A stretch of DNA of 64,000 nt, taken from Fluviicola sp. Its GTDB lineage: Bacteria > Bacteroidota > Bacteroidia > Flavobacteriales_D > Crocinitomicaceae. This document shows positions 1 through 10,105 of this stretch, piece by piece (positions within the stretch are counted from its first letter, which is position 1; each line of letters opens with the position of its first letter). The stretch covers positions 1,895,315 through 1,959,314 of the forward strand of contig NZ_JBCNJT010000001.1 of the NCBI RefSeq assembly GCF_039596395.1. The letters are read 5' to 3'. The translations under genes and the position numbers were made by a program. The notes beneath the pieces are model-generated. The model was given only the letters and a program-made list of their open reading frames with translations, was not told the DNA's origin and made no database searches.

Positions 1-3000
1 AGCAGCTTCTTCCTTTGTTGCAGGCTTTTGTGCCATGACGAAGTTGTATTCACTTCCCAATACAGTTTCCAAACTTGCTACATCTGATGCAGGATTCGTA
101 TCTGTAACCGGTGTTTTATTCGCGGAAGCTTTCAACTCCTCTTCCGTTTCTCTGGATTGCTGCAAAAGTTCCGTCAAAACCTGGTTTTCGGCAATTTTCT
201 CTGCCGAGAACTCTTTTTCCAGGGCTTTTGTATTTGACTGGATCTGTTTTTCGATCGCAACCTGTAGTTTCTGCTCTTCCTCTAATTTTCGAACGGCTTC
301 TTCCTTACTCAAATTCTGGATTTCATCCGCACTCAAAACCTGGTATTCCGGCATGACTTCCTGGCGAACCTGCTCGTCTTTCAATTTTGCTTTTACCTGG
401 GAAACCGCAGTTTGTTTCTGTTCATCCAGCTTTGCTTCGTGAACCGCTTCCAGTTGGTTCAGATCGATTAGTTTGTTGATAGCCGCTGAATCAGCCGGAT
501 TTTTTGCCACGATCTTTTTCGTCTTGTCCTGCTGATCTTTAATCACTGCAAGTAACTTCACTTCCTCGTCGATGACCGCTTTTGTTTTTTCTGATGGAGA
601 AGCAGTTCCGGACTCGATTTTTGCCAGATTCTCTTCATAGACCGGGCTGATTTCTTTCACCAGGTCTTTTTCCGTATTCTTCGGCTCCACGATTGCGGTT
701 GTACTTAAGGTTTTAATTTCTTCGTTGCGGGAAATAATGTTCTCTTCGAACTGGTCTTTCAACTCTTTCAGAACTTCTTTGCGCTTGTTGCTGACCGCAT
801 CTGTCTTCAGATTTAATGCTGTCAATTCCTTATCAATGGACTCAATGGTTTTTGTTTCCAATTGATTCAGGGCTTTCAATTCGCCCAAACCATTCTTATC
901 ACCGATTGCTTTCTTTTCAGCTTCGTAATCCGGGGCAACCTGGGCCAATTCTTTTTCGATCGTTACCGCAGCAACTTGTTCGTTCTTGCCCGCTTCAATC
1001 TCATCCAGCTTGTCCTGGCGCTCTTTCACCACTGCTTCCTTGTCTTTTTTCAGCTTGGTTAAAGCCTCTTTTTTGTCCTGCAGTTTTTGGTTCAACGGAT
1101 CTTTTGTCAGGGATTCGTAGACTTTATCCAATTCTTTATCTACCTGCTCCAGCAAGGCTTCATCTACTTTATTCTGATCTGCCAGGCGTTCTTCCGCATT
1201 CGAATTATTCCCGGCATTCTTTAACTCCGTATCGTAATTCGGCATCAAAGCAGCCAATTCTTTTTCTGCCGTAGTGGTGGTGTTTACCGGAAGCTGAGAT
1301 TCGGAAAGAATGGTTTCCCGGTTCTTCGCATTTTTATCCTTCATTGCTACAACTTCTTTTCGCTGCTCGGTCAACTTCGTATCTCCCGGATTCTTCGCCA
1401 AACCTTCATCGATTTTTGCCAGTTCCTGCGTCAATTTTTTATCCAGCTGCTCGTTGTTCTTCACCTTCAGCGCCACTTTTTCTTCGTGGGTCAAATCCGT
1501 CTGCTTGTCCACCGCATCCTGGGAAACCGCATAATCTTTTTCAAATCCTTCTACGCGTGTTTTGGATTCCTGGGCCAATACATCATTGGTTCTTGCAGTA
1601 ATTTGGGTCGTATCGATCGATTTCAGCTGCTCCTTTACGTAGGCTTCCAAAGCACGCACATTGTTGGTGTTAATCACCTCCAATTTCGCATCAGCCTCTG
1701 CTTTTGTGGCTGTTTTATTATCGTTGGTATGCTGCAGGTTATTAATAAAAGTAATCTGCTTCGTATTCCCGAGTTCCTTTTTCTGAATTTCTGCCATTTT
1801 GTTGTCCAGGCGCTTCACTTCTTCGGAAACCAATTGTTTTTCAGACTCTTTGGAATCAATTTTTGATTGAACAGCCGGCTGGTCTTTTGCTTTCGCAGCG
1901 GCCAATTCCGTTTTGAGTGCTGCAATTTCCTTATCCAGCTGTGCCTCACTTTGCTGGTAGGAATTCAACTGCTTTTTCAGCTGTCCCAACTGTTTTCCGA
2001 GCTCTTCGTTTTGCGCCAGCAAATGATCCACCGGGTGCGATTCTTTTTCGCCCTCAATACTTTTCACCACATCCGCTTTTGCAATAACCGCTTCTTTCAA
2101 TTGGTCGTATTTCTCTTCCACCACGGATTTACTCACCGTTTCTTTCAGGTCGGTAATCGCTTTGAGCTTTTCCTGTTCTTTAGGTATTAATTTGGAAACG
2201 CTGTCTGCAAATGCGTCGATGCGCTGGATTTCTTCTTTTAATTCGATGATCTTCGCTACTTTATCGTTTGCCGCCAGGAGAATATCGTTCTTTACTTCCT
2301 TGGAGGCGGCATTATTGGCTTTGGCCACGTCCTTTTTCACTTCAGCCTGTAAGGCTTCCACCTGTTCGGCTTTCTCTACAATGGCAACCAGCGAACCGGT
2401 TTCCAAACGCGTCAATCCGTCTACTTTCTGTTCCTGCTTTTGCTGGATGGCCTCAAATTTCGAAATGATTTCCTGGTTCGATGCACCTTCCAAACCGATA
2501 TCGGCCAATACTTTTTTGTTTTCCTTCTGGGCATCGAGTGCGTTGATATCGAAATTTCCCGAATTGACATTCAATTCTGCTCTTGTCCGGATTACTTCCG
2601 CCAAAATTCCGGCTGCATCTTCCACATATTCGTTGAACTGATCGACAACACGGACCACTCTCCCGTCCGTTCCGGTTGATTCTTCCTGGATTTTTTGTTT
2701 CAGCGGTTTGAATTCTTTCAGGAAAGGAATAGTGACCTGAGCTTTGTAGACATCCGTTGTTCCGTCGACCGTCATTTCGTACGTATACTTTCCACCTTTG
2801 GGCAGCGTGATCAGGTAACTTCCTTTGTCATTGGATTTAAAGACACCGATCTCATTCCCGGAAGCGAAATCCGTGATTTTAATACTGATCTTTTTATTTT
2901 CCGGGTTCAGGGTCGAGGCAAATTCTCCTTTGATAATTGCCAATTGCAGCGGCACACGGTCCACGCGCACTTTGTAGACATGGATTTTCCCGTTCTGGCT

Positions 3001-3987
3001 TTGGCGCGAAGAGGCAAAATAGGCATTCTTTTCCAGGGAATCCACCACGTAAAACAAATCATTATCCGGCGAAGAAATGGCAAAATCCATATTCTCCGGC
3101 GGACCGAAGGAATTATTTTCAGGATCAAATTTTGAACGGAAAACATCGAATCCTCCCATGGAATTGTGGCCTTTGGAACAGAAATACAAGTATTCCCCGT
3201 TCGGGCTCAGGTAAGGAAAATCTTCGTCAAAAGCGGTGTTTACGCTTCCGGAAACCAAAGCTGGCAAACCCCATTTTCCATCGGGAAGGCGTTTCCGGCA
3301 ATAAATATCCTTGCTTCCTTTTTCCGAATCCCCGTAAGAAGAATAATAAATTGTCTGGGCTTTATCCGGAAAATGGATCAGCGGCGTGTGGTTTCGCTTT
3401 TTATCGATCTTCGACTGGTATTCTGCCGTAATGAGCATCACTCCACCGATATCTTTCAGGTTGTACAGGCGGAAGAAAGAAGCATATTCGATCTCTTTTT
3501 TTTCCAGAACCACCAAATCGGTAATAGTTGTCAGCAATTTCTTCCCGTTCTGACACATTTCAATCTGCCGGTTGATATCAAAATTCGGATTGGGCTTTCC
3601 TCCGCTCTTCTGAATGTAGATATTGTAATTCTTAATGGCTTCGTTGAACTGGAAATTCAGGTGAAATGCTTTTCCCAGGTAGAAATAAGCTTCCGGCGCA
3701 ATATTCGGGTCCGTAATACTGAAGTTCAGGTACTTGAATGCGTCCTGTTTTTTATAGGAATTGAACAAGAGGCAAGTTCCGTATTTGTAGTTATATTCCG
3801 GTGATCTAGGGTTGAGTGCAATGAGGTGCAAAAATTGCGGAGTTGCTTCCACAAATTGTTCTGCATCGAAGAGTTTATCGGCTTTTAGCTTTAAATCGGC
3901 TTCGGTTTCCTGGGCAAAAGAATAGTGAGCTGTTAGGACCAACAGTAATAGTAGTAACCAACCATTTACACGTTTAAATGACTTCAA
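1..3987 (-). CDS. TPR / beta-propeller / long coiled-coil envelope protein, PorE-like (partial, C-terminus outside window)
   Basis: An open frame of 1329 codons runs off the left edge. No ATG is available: an in-frame stop lies at 4003-4005, so the start must be TTG at 3987 (giving MKSFKRVNGW and a Leu-rich signal peptide ending near SFAQ) or TTG at 3993. Order of regions: signal peptide; TPR-like helices (about residues 30-160); PD40-type beta-propeller blades with motifs such as YLSPNGEYLYF and GGFDVFRS (about 170-330); a carboxypeptidase-regulatory-like beta-sandwich (about 340-430, LPKGGKYTYEM); then roughly 880 residues of Lys/Glu/Gln-rich coiled coil. TPR-propeller-CRD is the N-terminal order of the T9SS accessory protein PorE, which ends in an OmpA domain. 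An OmpA end here would lie beyond the window, so the PorE link is inference. It is the last visible gene of the operon, 30 bases after plsY. Confidence 0.75.
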   Translation of the reverse strand, partial: MKSFKRVNGWLLLLLLVLTAHYSFAQETEADLKLKADKLFDAEQFVEATPQFLHLIALNPRSPEYNYKYGTCLLFNSYKKQDAFKYLNFSITDPNIAPEAYFYLGKAFHLNFQFNEAIKNYNIYIQKSGGKPNPNFDINRQIEMCQNGKKLLTTITDLVVLEKKEIEYASFFRLYNLKDIGGVMLITAEYQSKIDKKRNHTPLIHFPDKAQTIYYSSYGDSEKGSKDIYCRKRLPDGKWGLPALVSGSVNTAFDEDFPYLSPNGEYLYFCSKGHNSMGGFDVFRSKFDPENNSFGPPENMDFAISSPDNDLFYVVDSLEKNAYFASSRQSQNGKIHVYKVRVDRVPLQLAIIKGEFASTLNPENKKISIKITDFASGNEIGVFKSNDKGSYLITLPKGGKYTYEMTVDGTTDVYKAQVTIPFLKEFKPLKQKIQEESTGTDGRVVRVVDQFNEYVEDAAGILAEVIRTRAELNVNSGNFDINALDAQKENKKVLADIGLEGASNQEIISKFEAIQQKQEQKVDGLTRLETGSLVAIVEKAEQVEALQAEVKKDVAKANNAASKEVKNDILLAANDKVAKIIELKEEIQRIDAFADSVSKLIPKEQEKLKAITDLKETVSKSVVEEKYDQLKEAVIAKADVVKSIEGEKESHPVDHLLAQNEELGKQLGQLKKQLNSYQQSEAQLDKEIAALKTELAAAKAKDQPAVQSKIDSKESEKQLVSEEVKRLDNKMAEIQKKELGNTKQITFINNLQHTNDNKTATKAEADAKLEVINTNNVRALEAYVKEQLKSIDTTQITARTNDVLAQESKTRVEGFEKDYAVSQDAVDKQTDLTHEEKVALKVKNNEQLDKKLTQELAKIDEGLAKNPGDTKLTEQRKEVVAMKDKNAKNRETILSESQLPVNTTTTAEKELAALMPNYDTELKNAGNNSNAEERLADQNKVDEALLEQVDKELDKVYESLTKDPLNQKLQDKKEALTKLKKDKEAVVKERQDKLDEIEAGKNEQVAAVTIEKELAQVAPDYEAEKKAIGDKNGLGELKALNQLETKTIESIDKELTALNLKTDAVSNKRKEVLKELKDQFEENIISRNEEIKTLSTTAIVEPKNTEKDLVKEISPVYEENLAKIESGTASPSEKTKAVIDEEVKLLAVIKDQQDKTKKIVAKNPADSAAINKLIDLNQLEAVHEAKLDEQKQTAVSQVKAKLKDEQVRQEVMPEYQVLSADEIQNLSKEEAVRKLEEEQKLQVAIEKQIQSNTKALEKEFSAEKIAENQVLTELLQQSRETEEELKASANKTPVTDTNPASDVASLETVLGSEYNFVMAQKPATKEEAA

Positions 3988-4017
3988 GCTCAACTTCTTG
4001 TTTTAGAGGCAATACGC

Positions 4018-4641
4018 TTATTTCTTAAAAAGGTTCATTTTACTTTCTGTTCCATTCAATAACCGGGAGATATTTTTACGATGGGCAAAAATGACAATGA
4101 ACGCCAACAATGACCCAAAGATAGGTAAAGCGTACGTATTTATGGGAAATAACCACAAACAACCTGAAAACACAATCGCTGCGCTGATGGATCCCAGGGA
4201 AACATAATGAGATGTAATAAAGACTACCAGGAAAACAACCAGGCAAATTGCAGCAGCAGCCGGTTGCAGCCCCACGATCACTCCCAGAGAAGTGGCAACG
4301 CCCTTTCCTCCCTTGAACCCGGCAAAAATGGGAAAAACGTGTCCCAAAACCGCCATGAAGGAAGCCACCAGTTGAATGTGTGTTAAATGTGCCGAAGAAA
4401 AAGGAAGCGGCAGTACAAAGTATGGTAACAGTACCGCCAGCATTCCTTTTAAAATATCTATTGTAAGAACAACTCTACCTGCTTTTTTTCCCAGTACCCG
4501 GAACGTATTCGTTGCTCCCGCATTCTTACTTCCGTGCTCCCGTACATCTAAATTATATTTTGCACGACCTACCCAAACTGCTGTTGGTATCGATCCTAAA
4601 AAATATGCAGGTATAGCCCATAAAAAATCAGTCCAGTTCAT
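4018..4641 (-). CDS. plsY: Acyl-phosphate:glycerol-3-phosphate acyltransferase PlsY
   Basis: This integral membrane enzyme transfers the acyl group from acyl-phosphate to glycerol-3-phosphate, the first step of phosphatidic acid synthesis in most bacteria. The 207-aa length is typical. The three conserved cytosolic motifs are visible: GSIPTAVWVGRA near the N-terminus, GSKNAGATNTFRVLG around residue 38, and the Gly-rich FAGFKGGKGVAT loop around residue 107, separated by hydrophobic segments (about five TM helices). The ATG shares one base with the upstream stop (TAATG), so translation is probably coupled to the 1540-aa gene. Confidence 0.95.
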   Translation of the reverse strand: MNWTDFLWAIPAYFLGSIPTAVWVGRAKYNLDVREHGSKNAGATNTFRVLGKKAGRVVLTIDILKGMLAVLLPYFVLPLPFSSAHLTHIQLVASFMAVLGHVFPIFAGFKGGKGVATSLGVIVGLQPAAAAICLVVFLVVFITSHYVSLGSISAAIVFSGCLWLFPINTYALPIFGSLLAFIVIFAHRKNISRLLNGTESKMNLFKK

Positions 4642-7600
4642 TATTCAAAAATAGCATTTAGTTTGCCTAAATACACGCTATTCGTTGAGATTTGATACAA
4701 GAATCCTTTTGTTTTACGTTTATCTTCCTTGATCCCGTTAATTGCATTCGCTAATTCCGAGTCACTTGTAATGATATTCAATGTTCCGTCGCGTTTCAGC
4801 ATGGAGTAATCGAATAAGTAATCCGGTCCGCCCGGAACCTGCATCATCATCGCGAAATGGTCGCCGTTCTGAGAATAGATCTGTTCGAACGCGCCGCGGA
4901 ACACTACCTGTCTCATGACCGGTTTTCCGTAAATATTCACGATCGCTGCTCCTTCCAGGCTCGACATCAATCCGCGGATATCTTTGCTCATCGGGATGTT
5001 TTTCAGACGAATACCTGTAATCACAATCGATTTCTCCATTTCTTCCGGTAAGCGTTTTACTTTTTTGTCTTCGGAAAGGGTGTAATCCGACTTGATCTTA
5101 TCTGCCGTTTTGCGGTCGCTCCACATCAGCAAAGCCTGTTCGATATTTGTTGTTTCAAAAGACAAAGGTTTAGATCCTTCGTAATCCACAATACGCTGTC
5201 CGGCACTTTCCCACGGGCCTTTATCCATCGGAAGATTGAGTTTGATCGTTGCGTTGACATCCGTCTGACCCGTTTGCTGATTGTAGGAAACATTTCCGAT
5301 TGCGTCAACTGTAATATCTCCGTAATCCATTCCCATGTTGATTTTTCCTTCTCCGTTCATAGCGCAGCTTTCTGTATGCAATGAAATGAAGTTCCCGGGC
5401 TCGTTGCGGTTCAACAATTTTTCTTTGGGCCCGATCTGGAATTCCTTCGAAGAGAAATCGTATTGTAACACCCCAGTTGCCGTGATGAAAATCGGGTCGT
5501 TCGGGTCTTCCAGGGAAGAAAGGAAAGTCGGATACAAACGGATCGAATCTTTCTGACGCGAATCTCTCCAGACAATACCTGCTGCAATAGCTTGTCCATC
5601 CAGTGTTTTCATATTCGGTGTAACCGGGATCTGGATATTCTTCGGATCAATTTCTGCCGAGAATGACATCCAACTCTTCGCAAACTTCTCACAATTGTGA
5701 TTGATTCGCGTTGCACCGCTAAAGCTGATCAACGGATTCGCCGCTCTGATTTTCATCGGACCGTAGTAATCGAAATACTTATTCAACTTGAAGCCGTCTT
5801 CGCTTTTCACGGTTCCTGTTGCTACCGTTTGTGAAGTCGAATCGACCCCGATCTTATCCATGTGGATCAATGTTTTTACCGAATCCGCATCGTAGTACGG
5901 ATAATCTCCTTCGGAAGTATATTTTCTTCTGGCAGAAATGGTCGTGTTCGCATTCAGGAATGTGTGGTATTTCGTTACGTAGTTCGCTACGATCTTCGAA
6001 TTCAATAACGGGTCCATCACTGCATTCTTGTGAATGGTCACTTTCGCGCTATCCGGGTAAATACGTGCATCCGCTACATCAATAAAGGTTGTATTGGAAC
6101 AGTAAAGCACTTTTTTCTTCATGGAGAATTTCACTTTCGGAGCAGCAAACTGCAGGGAATCCTGGTCCGGGTGAATGGAGAACATATTTGGCTGAGCCAG
6201 GTTCAGATCGGTATTGATGTTGATATCCCCGGAACTGTTACCTCCTCCTTTTTTAGACAATTCCATTTCGTCCTGATCCATCAGCCAGGTGAAAATATCC
6301 ACTTTTGCAGCGTACTTGATTACAGGGAAAATTTTCAGCTCTTCCCCGTCATTTGATTTGAAATCTCCTTTGCGGTCTTTGAATGATATGTGTGCATTGA
6401 CATTATTGGATGAGAATGCCAACGGACTCTCTCCTTCTTCCGGATACGGATTCTTCAGATTAAAGACCGAGGTATCGGAATCGATGTCATAGCGTTTAAA
6501 TTTGAAATGATCGGATCCCAGGTTTGCTTTTTGCATGGACATAATTCCGAATCCGGTCATTCCGGTCGGTTGAACAATAGCAGTTCCTTTCATTTTCGCT
6601 TCCCCGTTAAAGAAGGTCAATTCGTTCTCCTGCGTGGAAGAAGCTTTCAGAACGTTTTGTCTCGGAAGGTATGTAATGAATGCATCCGGCGATTTTACAT
6701 CTGGGAATTGCACTCCTGCTTCTACGGGTTTATTCTCAAACTTGGCGTATCCAAGCGTAGAATCCGGCAGGAAGGTAAATGCTTTCGAATCGGAAATCGA
6801 CTGAATGAAGTTGATCACTCCCGCTCCCTGCAATCCGTTGTTGGACAAAACGATCTTATTCTTGTACATCGCTTTTGTACCATAGAAAACATGTCCTTCC
6901 GGCGGTGCTATGGTACTGAATCCAAGGGAATAATCCGGCATAATTTTCAAATCTTCTTTGATTACCGGGAAAATACCTGCAGAAACCAATTCTCCTTTCA
7001 AACGGAATGATTTTTCCGAGAAGTTGTCCAAACTATCCATTTCAAATGGAGCACACGTATAATAAAAACGCGCAGAATCGTAAGCTCCTTTAAACAAATC
7101 GTATTGATTGTAGTAAACCTTCGACGGTTTCGTTGACTTCAAAATCGGGAATTTTCCGAAAGCAGGATCTTTTTTCATTCCCGAACGGTTTGAAGGATCA
7201 TCCACAAGGATCTCTCCCACCACTCCGTTCAATGCAGAACCTAAAGCAATGGATCTGTTACCGTCTGCCTGTGAAAGCGGTTTTGCACGGAAATAACTCT
7301 TATCGGTTCTGATCAGGTTGATCTTGTTTGCATCGTAGGCATAATTTGCCTCCAGCGTGTGGATCTCAAACTTCCCGGAAGAAGCCCATCCTGTGAACTT
7401 AAAGTCTCTGTTCTTGCTGATTTTCACTTGTGCTCTGTCCGGCAAAACAAATGATCCCTGCGCATCCGAAATCGTTACACGGTCTACTGCTTCCAGCGCC
7501 ATTTCCATCGTTCCCAGGTTCATGGAACCGAAGTTCGGCATGGTTCTTCTCTGGATAGCCAGCAATGAATCCTGGGCCGCCACTTTTTGCAGTGCCGGAT

Positions 7601-9263
7601 TGTCTTTCAATTGTTCCGGGGCAATTTTCGCCTTCGGACGCATATCCGAAACAAAGATCAGGTTGTCGTAGTCACGCTTACCTGCACGGGACTCAATAAA
7701 TACTTTCGTTTTTTGGTTTACCTTGATAATTTTGTTCTCCGTATCGTAACTGATAAATCCGTAAGACGCCAGATCCAGCAACTGTGTTTTTACCTGCTCC
7801 ACCGTTTTACCCAGGGCCGTTGCGGCTTTTCCTTCCGTCAAGGTGAATTCATCATACTTGTAACAGTAGTTGTACAACGAAGCAAGCGGATGGACCTGTT
7901 CCATTCCCTGCAAACGGTCATACAATCTTCCGTCGTAGAAATTCATAGACTCAAAGCGAGCAATACGTTGTTCCTGGCTCGTACCGAATTCATAGGTAAA
8001 CAACAAGTCATTTCCGGTGCGTTTCCAAACTACTTTTTGAACGTACCATTCCAATTGATGGTAAGAATCGGTAAACGGCGACTGCAAAACTCCTGATTTT
8101 CCGCGGGTTAATTCCACCACATTTGAATCCTTCGTATACGTGAACCCGACACCCGGATGCGTAATGGAATCTTTTTCAGCCACATATAAAGTGGTTTGTG
8201 TGACATTCGAAACGATTTTAGCCGGTTCAATAGCAATGTATTGCGTTTTTGCTACCAGGAATTTTTTTCCGTTCCGTTTAATGGTCAACTGTGCCAATTC
8301 GGTGGCATTTCCAATACCGATAACGCTTGCGCCCTGCAGGGAAAATCCTCCTACGTAATCCATATCCGGAAGTACGTTATTGATACTCAATTTTCGTTCG
8401 AAGGAGATAAACTGCGGATAATTGCGGTCTGCTTCACGAATAATACGGAATGCACGTTCATTCAGTGTTCCTTTTACCTTTTTTCCCGGGAAAAACGGAC
8501 TTGTTAAGGAAACGGTATCCGCTTTCAGGAAATTCGACTTCATGGAAGCATCGTAATTTCCCAATTCTGCAAAAGTTTCACTGTCTTTCAGCCCCACTTT
8601 CACCCAGTTTACTTTTCCTCCCTGCCCGATCCATTTTTTCAGGATCGGATCGTAAGTTCCCGAGGTGTTGTAAACCACCAGTGAATCCAGAAAACGCGGC
8701 TCACCTTTCTTCACCCCTTTGTTCGGGAATCCACAAACCAGGCGTCCGTTTGTAAACTTAATGACCGGTTTGTCGGTAAATTCGAATACGTAACCTCCGT
8801 AGAAATACCATTCTTCATTGGAAGAACTGGCCAGCATTCCTTTTGAGAAGAACCCGGCGGACAACTCGATGAAATCTTTGAATTTATTGATATTCTTGGC
8901 GTCCAGGAGTTTATCTACGGAACTATGCCATGCGGTAAAAGAGGATTCGGGCTGTTTGTTCTTAACGAATGAATAAACGGAAAATACATAATTGTAGATT
9001 TCCGGGTATACTTTCAATCGTTTGCTTTCCATCAGGTTGGCAGTTGCAACCATTTTCGAAAAGTACTTATCCGGAAAATCCGTTGATTTAAGCAGTGTCA
9101 CAGAGAACTCGTCTTTCAAAAAGTCTTTCTGTTCCTTATCCAAATACTCACTGGTTAATGAACTGATTGTTTTTACAAATTTTTCTCTGTCTTCAGGATA
9201 AGTCTGAGCAAATGAATTTGCAGCCCACAACAGTGCCATTAAAATGAATCCCCATTTTTTCAT
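4641..9263 (-). CDS. Very large exported protein of unknown function (1540 aa)
   Basis: I do not recognise the family. The protein starts with a clear signal peptide (MKKWGFILMALLWAANSFAQ) and has no lipobox, no further obvious membrane segment and no T9SS sorting domain, so it is probably periplasmic or at the inner face of the outer membrane. Residues up to about 130 look helical. The rest looks beta-rich, with many alternating hydrophobic strands and recurring phrases of the form KVKGTLNERAF, LKGELVSAGIF, GKINMGMDYGDITVDAIG, suggestive of a long repeated beta-scaffold. It starts inside the prmA stop (ATGA overlap) and ends on the plsY start, so it is co-translated with housekeeping genes. 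An envelope-biogenesis role is inference only. Confidence 0.9.
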   Translation of the reverse strand: MKKWGFILMALLWAANSFAQTYPEDREKFVKTISSLTSEYLDKEQKDFLKDEFSVTLLKSTDFPDKYFSKMVATANLMESKRLKVYPEIYNYVFSVYSFVKNKQPESSFTAWHSSVDKLLDAKNINKFKDFIELSAGFFSKGMLASSSNEEWYFYGGYVFEFTDKPVIKFTNGRLVCGFPNKGVKKGEPRFLDSLVVYNTSGTYDPILKKWIGQGGKVNWVKVGLKDSETFAELGNYDASMKSNFLKADTVSLTSPFFPGKKVKGTLNERAFRIIREADRNYPQFISFERKLSINNVLPDMDYVGGFSLQGASVIGIGNATELAQLTIKRNGKKFLVAKTQYIAIEPAKIVSNVTQTTLYVAEKDSITHPGVGFTYTKDSNVVELTRGKSGVLQSPFTDSYHQLEWYVQKVVWKRTGNDLLFTYEFGTSQEQRIARFESMNFYDGRLYDRLQGMEQVHPLASLYNYCYKYDEFTLTEGKAATALGKTVEQVKTQLLDLASYGFISYDTENKIIKVNQKTKVFIESRAGKRDYDNLIFVSDMRPKAKIAPEQLKDNPALQKVAAQDSLLAIQRRTMPNFGSMNLGTMEMALEAVDRVTISDAQGSFVLPDRAQVKISKNRDFKFTGWASSGKFEIHTLEANYAYDANKINLIRTDKSYFRAKPLSQADGNRSIALGSALNGVVGEILVDDPSNRSGMKKDPAFGKFPILKSTKPSKVYYNQYDLFKGAYDSARFYYTCAPFEMDSLDNFSEKSFRLKGELVSAGIFPVIKEDLKIMPDYSLGFSTIAPPEGHVFYGTKAMYKNKIVLSNNGLQGAGVINFIQSISDSKAFTFLPDSTLGYAKFENKPVEAGVQFPDVKSPDAFITYLPRQNVLKASSTQENELTFFNGEAKMKGTAIVQPTGMTGFGIMSMQKANLGSDHFKFKRYDIDSDTSVFNLKNPYPEEGESPLAFSSNNVNAHISFKDRKGDFKSNDGEELKIFPVIKYAAKVDIFTWLMDQDEMELSKKGGGNSSGDININTDLNLAQPNMFSIHPDQDSLQFAAPKVKFSMKKKVLYCSNTTFIDVADARIYPDSAKVTIHKNAVMDPLLNSKIVANYVTKYHTFLNANTTISARRKYTSEGDYPYYDADSVKTLIHMDKIGVDSTSQTVATGTVKSEDGFKLNKYFDYYGPMKIRAANPLISFSGATRINHNCEKFAKSWMSFSAEIDPKNIQIPVTPNMKTLDGQAIAAGIVWRDSRQKDSIRLYPTFLSSLEDPNDPIFITATGVLQYDFSSKEFQIGPKEKLLNRNEPGNFISLHTESCAMNGEGKINMGMDYGDITVDAIGNVSYNQQTGQTDVNATIKLNLPMDKGPWESAGQRIVDYEGSKPLSFETTNIEQALLMWSDRKTADKIKSDYTLSEDKKVKRLPEEMEKSIVITGIRLKNIPMSKDIRGLMSSLEGAAIVNIYGKPVMRQVVFRGAFEQIYSQNGDHFAMMMQVPGGPDYLFDYSMLKRDGTLNIITSDSELANAINGIKEDKRKTKGFLYQISTNSVYLGKLNAIFE

Positions 9264-10105
9264 AGTTCTACTTTTTTAAGTTTCATGGATGCCCACGTTT
9301 CTTTATCTCTTACTTCTACTAATTCGAATCCTGCTTTTTTCGCAGCATCTTCCAATTCCGGAACATCGGAAGTGAAGAACCCGCTTAAATAAAGTAAGCC
9401 GTTATCGGAACATAGTTTTGCGTAATCAGGCAAATGTCTTTTCAATACATTTTTGTTGATGTTAGCAAGGATCACACCAAAATCTTTTTCAGTGATCGCA
9501 TCGATATCTCCCAACAAGCCGCGAATCTTCGTGCAGCCGTTGCGCTGTGCATTTTCAAGGGTGTTTTCTACCGACCAGGATTCGATGTCCACAGCCAAAA
9601 TATCGGTCGCTCCTTTTTTCTCTGCTAAAATTGCCAAAACTCCCGTTCCCGTTCCCATGTCCAATACGCGTTCAGGTAGTGAGTGTAAATCAAGCAGGAA
9701 TTGTGACATCAGGTACGTAGTTTGGTGATGTCCGGTCCCGAAAGACATTTGCGGCTGGATGACAATTAATTCCCTGTCCGGAAAGTCATTCGCATCGTGA
9801 AAAGGCGCAATAATTGCCAATCTCGAATCGACCAAAACGGGATCAAAGGATTCTTCCCAGGTTGCGTTCCAGTTCTGGTGCGGAATTTCTTCCAGTTTCC
9901 AATCCACTTTGATTTCGCTGTTATCGTGAATGCATGTTTGTTTCAAAATGGATGAAACATCGCCAATTTGAACAGGAGCGTAAGCCTGGATACCGCCTTC
10001 CGTTTCCACGAAACTTTCGAATCCCCATTCGGCCAATTCGGCCACTAAAATATCCGACCAAGGCTCTCTTGGCTCAATTGTTACCGTTAATTCAAAATAG
10101 TCCAT
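9260..10105 (-). CDS. prmA: Ribosomal protein L11 methyltransferase PrmA
   Basis: A class I SAM-dependent methyltransferase that trimethylates ribosomal protein L11. The 281-aa protein has an N-terminal alpha/beta substrate-recognition domain (MDYFELTVTIEPREPW, WNATWEESFDPV) and a Rossmann domain with SAM motif I VLDMGTGTGVLAILA around residue 146. It also has the characteristic PQMSFGTGHHQTT stretch before it and the active-site region VILANINKNVL. It overlaps tpiA upstream by 19 bases and the downstream 1540-aa gene by 4 (ATGA), so all three are likely coupled. Confidence 0.94.
   Translation of the reverse strand: MDYFELTVTIEPREPWSDILVAELAEWGFESFVETEGGIQAYAPVQIGDVSSILKQTCIHDNSEIKVDWKLEEIPHQNWNATWEESFDPVLVDSRLAIIAPFHDANDFPDRELIVIQPQMSFGTGHHQTTYLMSQFLLDLHSLPERVLDMGTGTGVLAILAEKKGATDILAVDIESWSVENTLENAQRNGCTKIRGLLGDIDAITEKDFGVILANINKNVLKRHLPDYAKLCSDNGLLYLSGFFTSDVPELEDAAKKAGFELVEVRDKETWASMKLKKVEL

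Noticed and set aside
35..2700. Several plus-strand open frames of 66-159 aa
   Set aside because: They are antisense to the long coiled-coil gene, whose Glu/Lys-rich codons leave few stops on the other strand.
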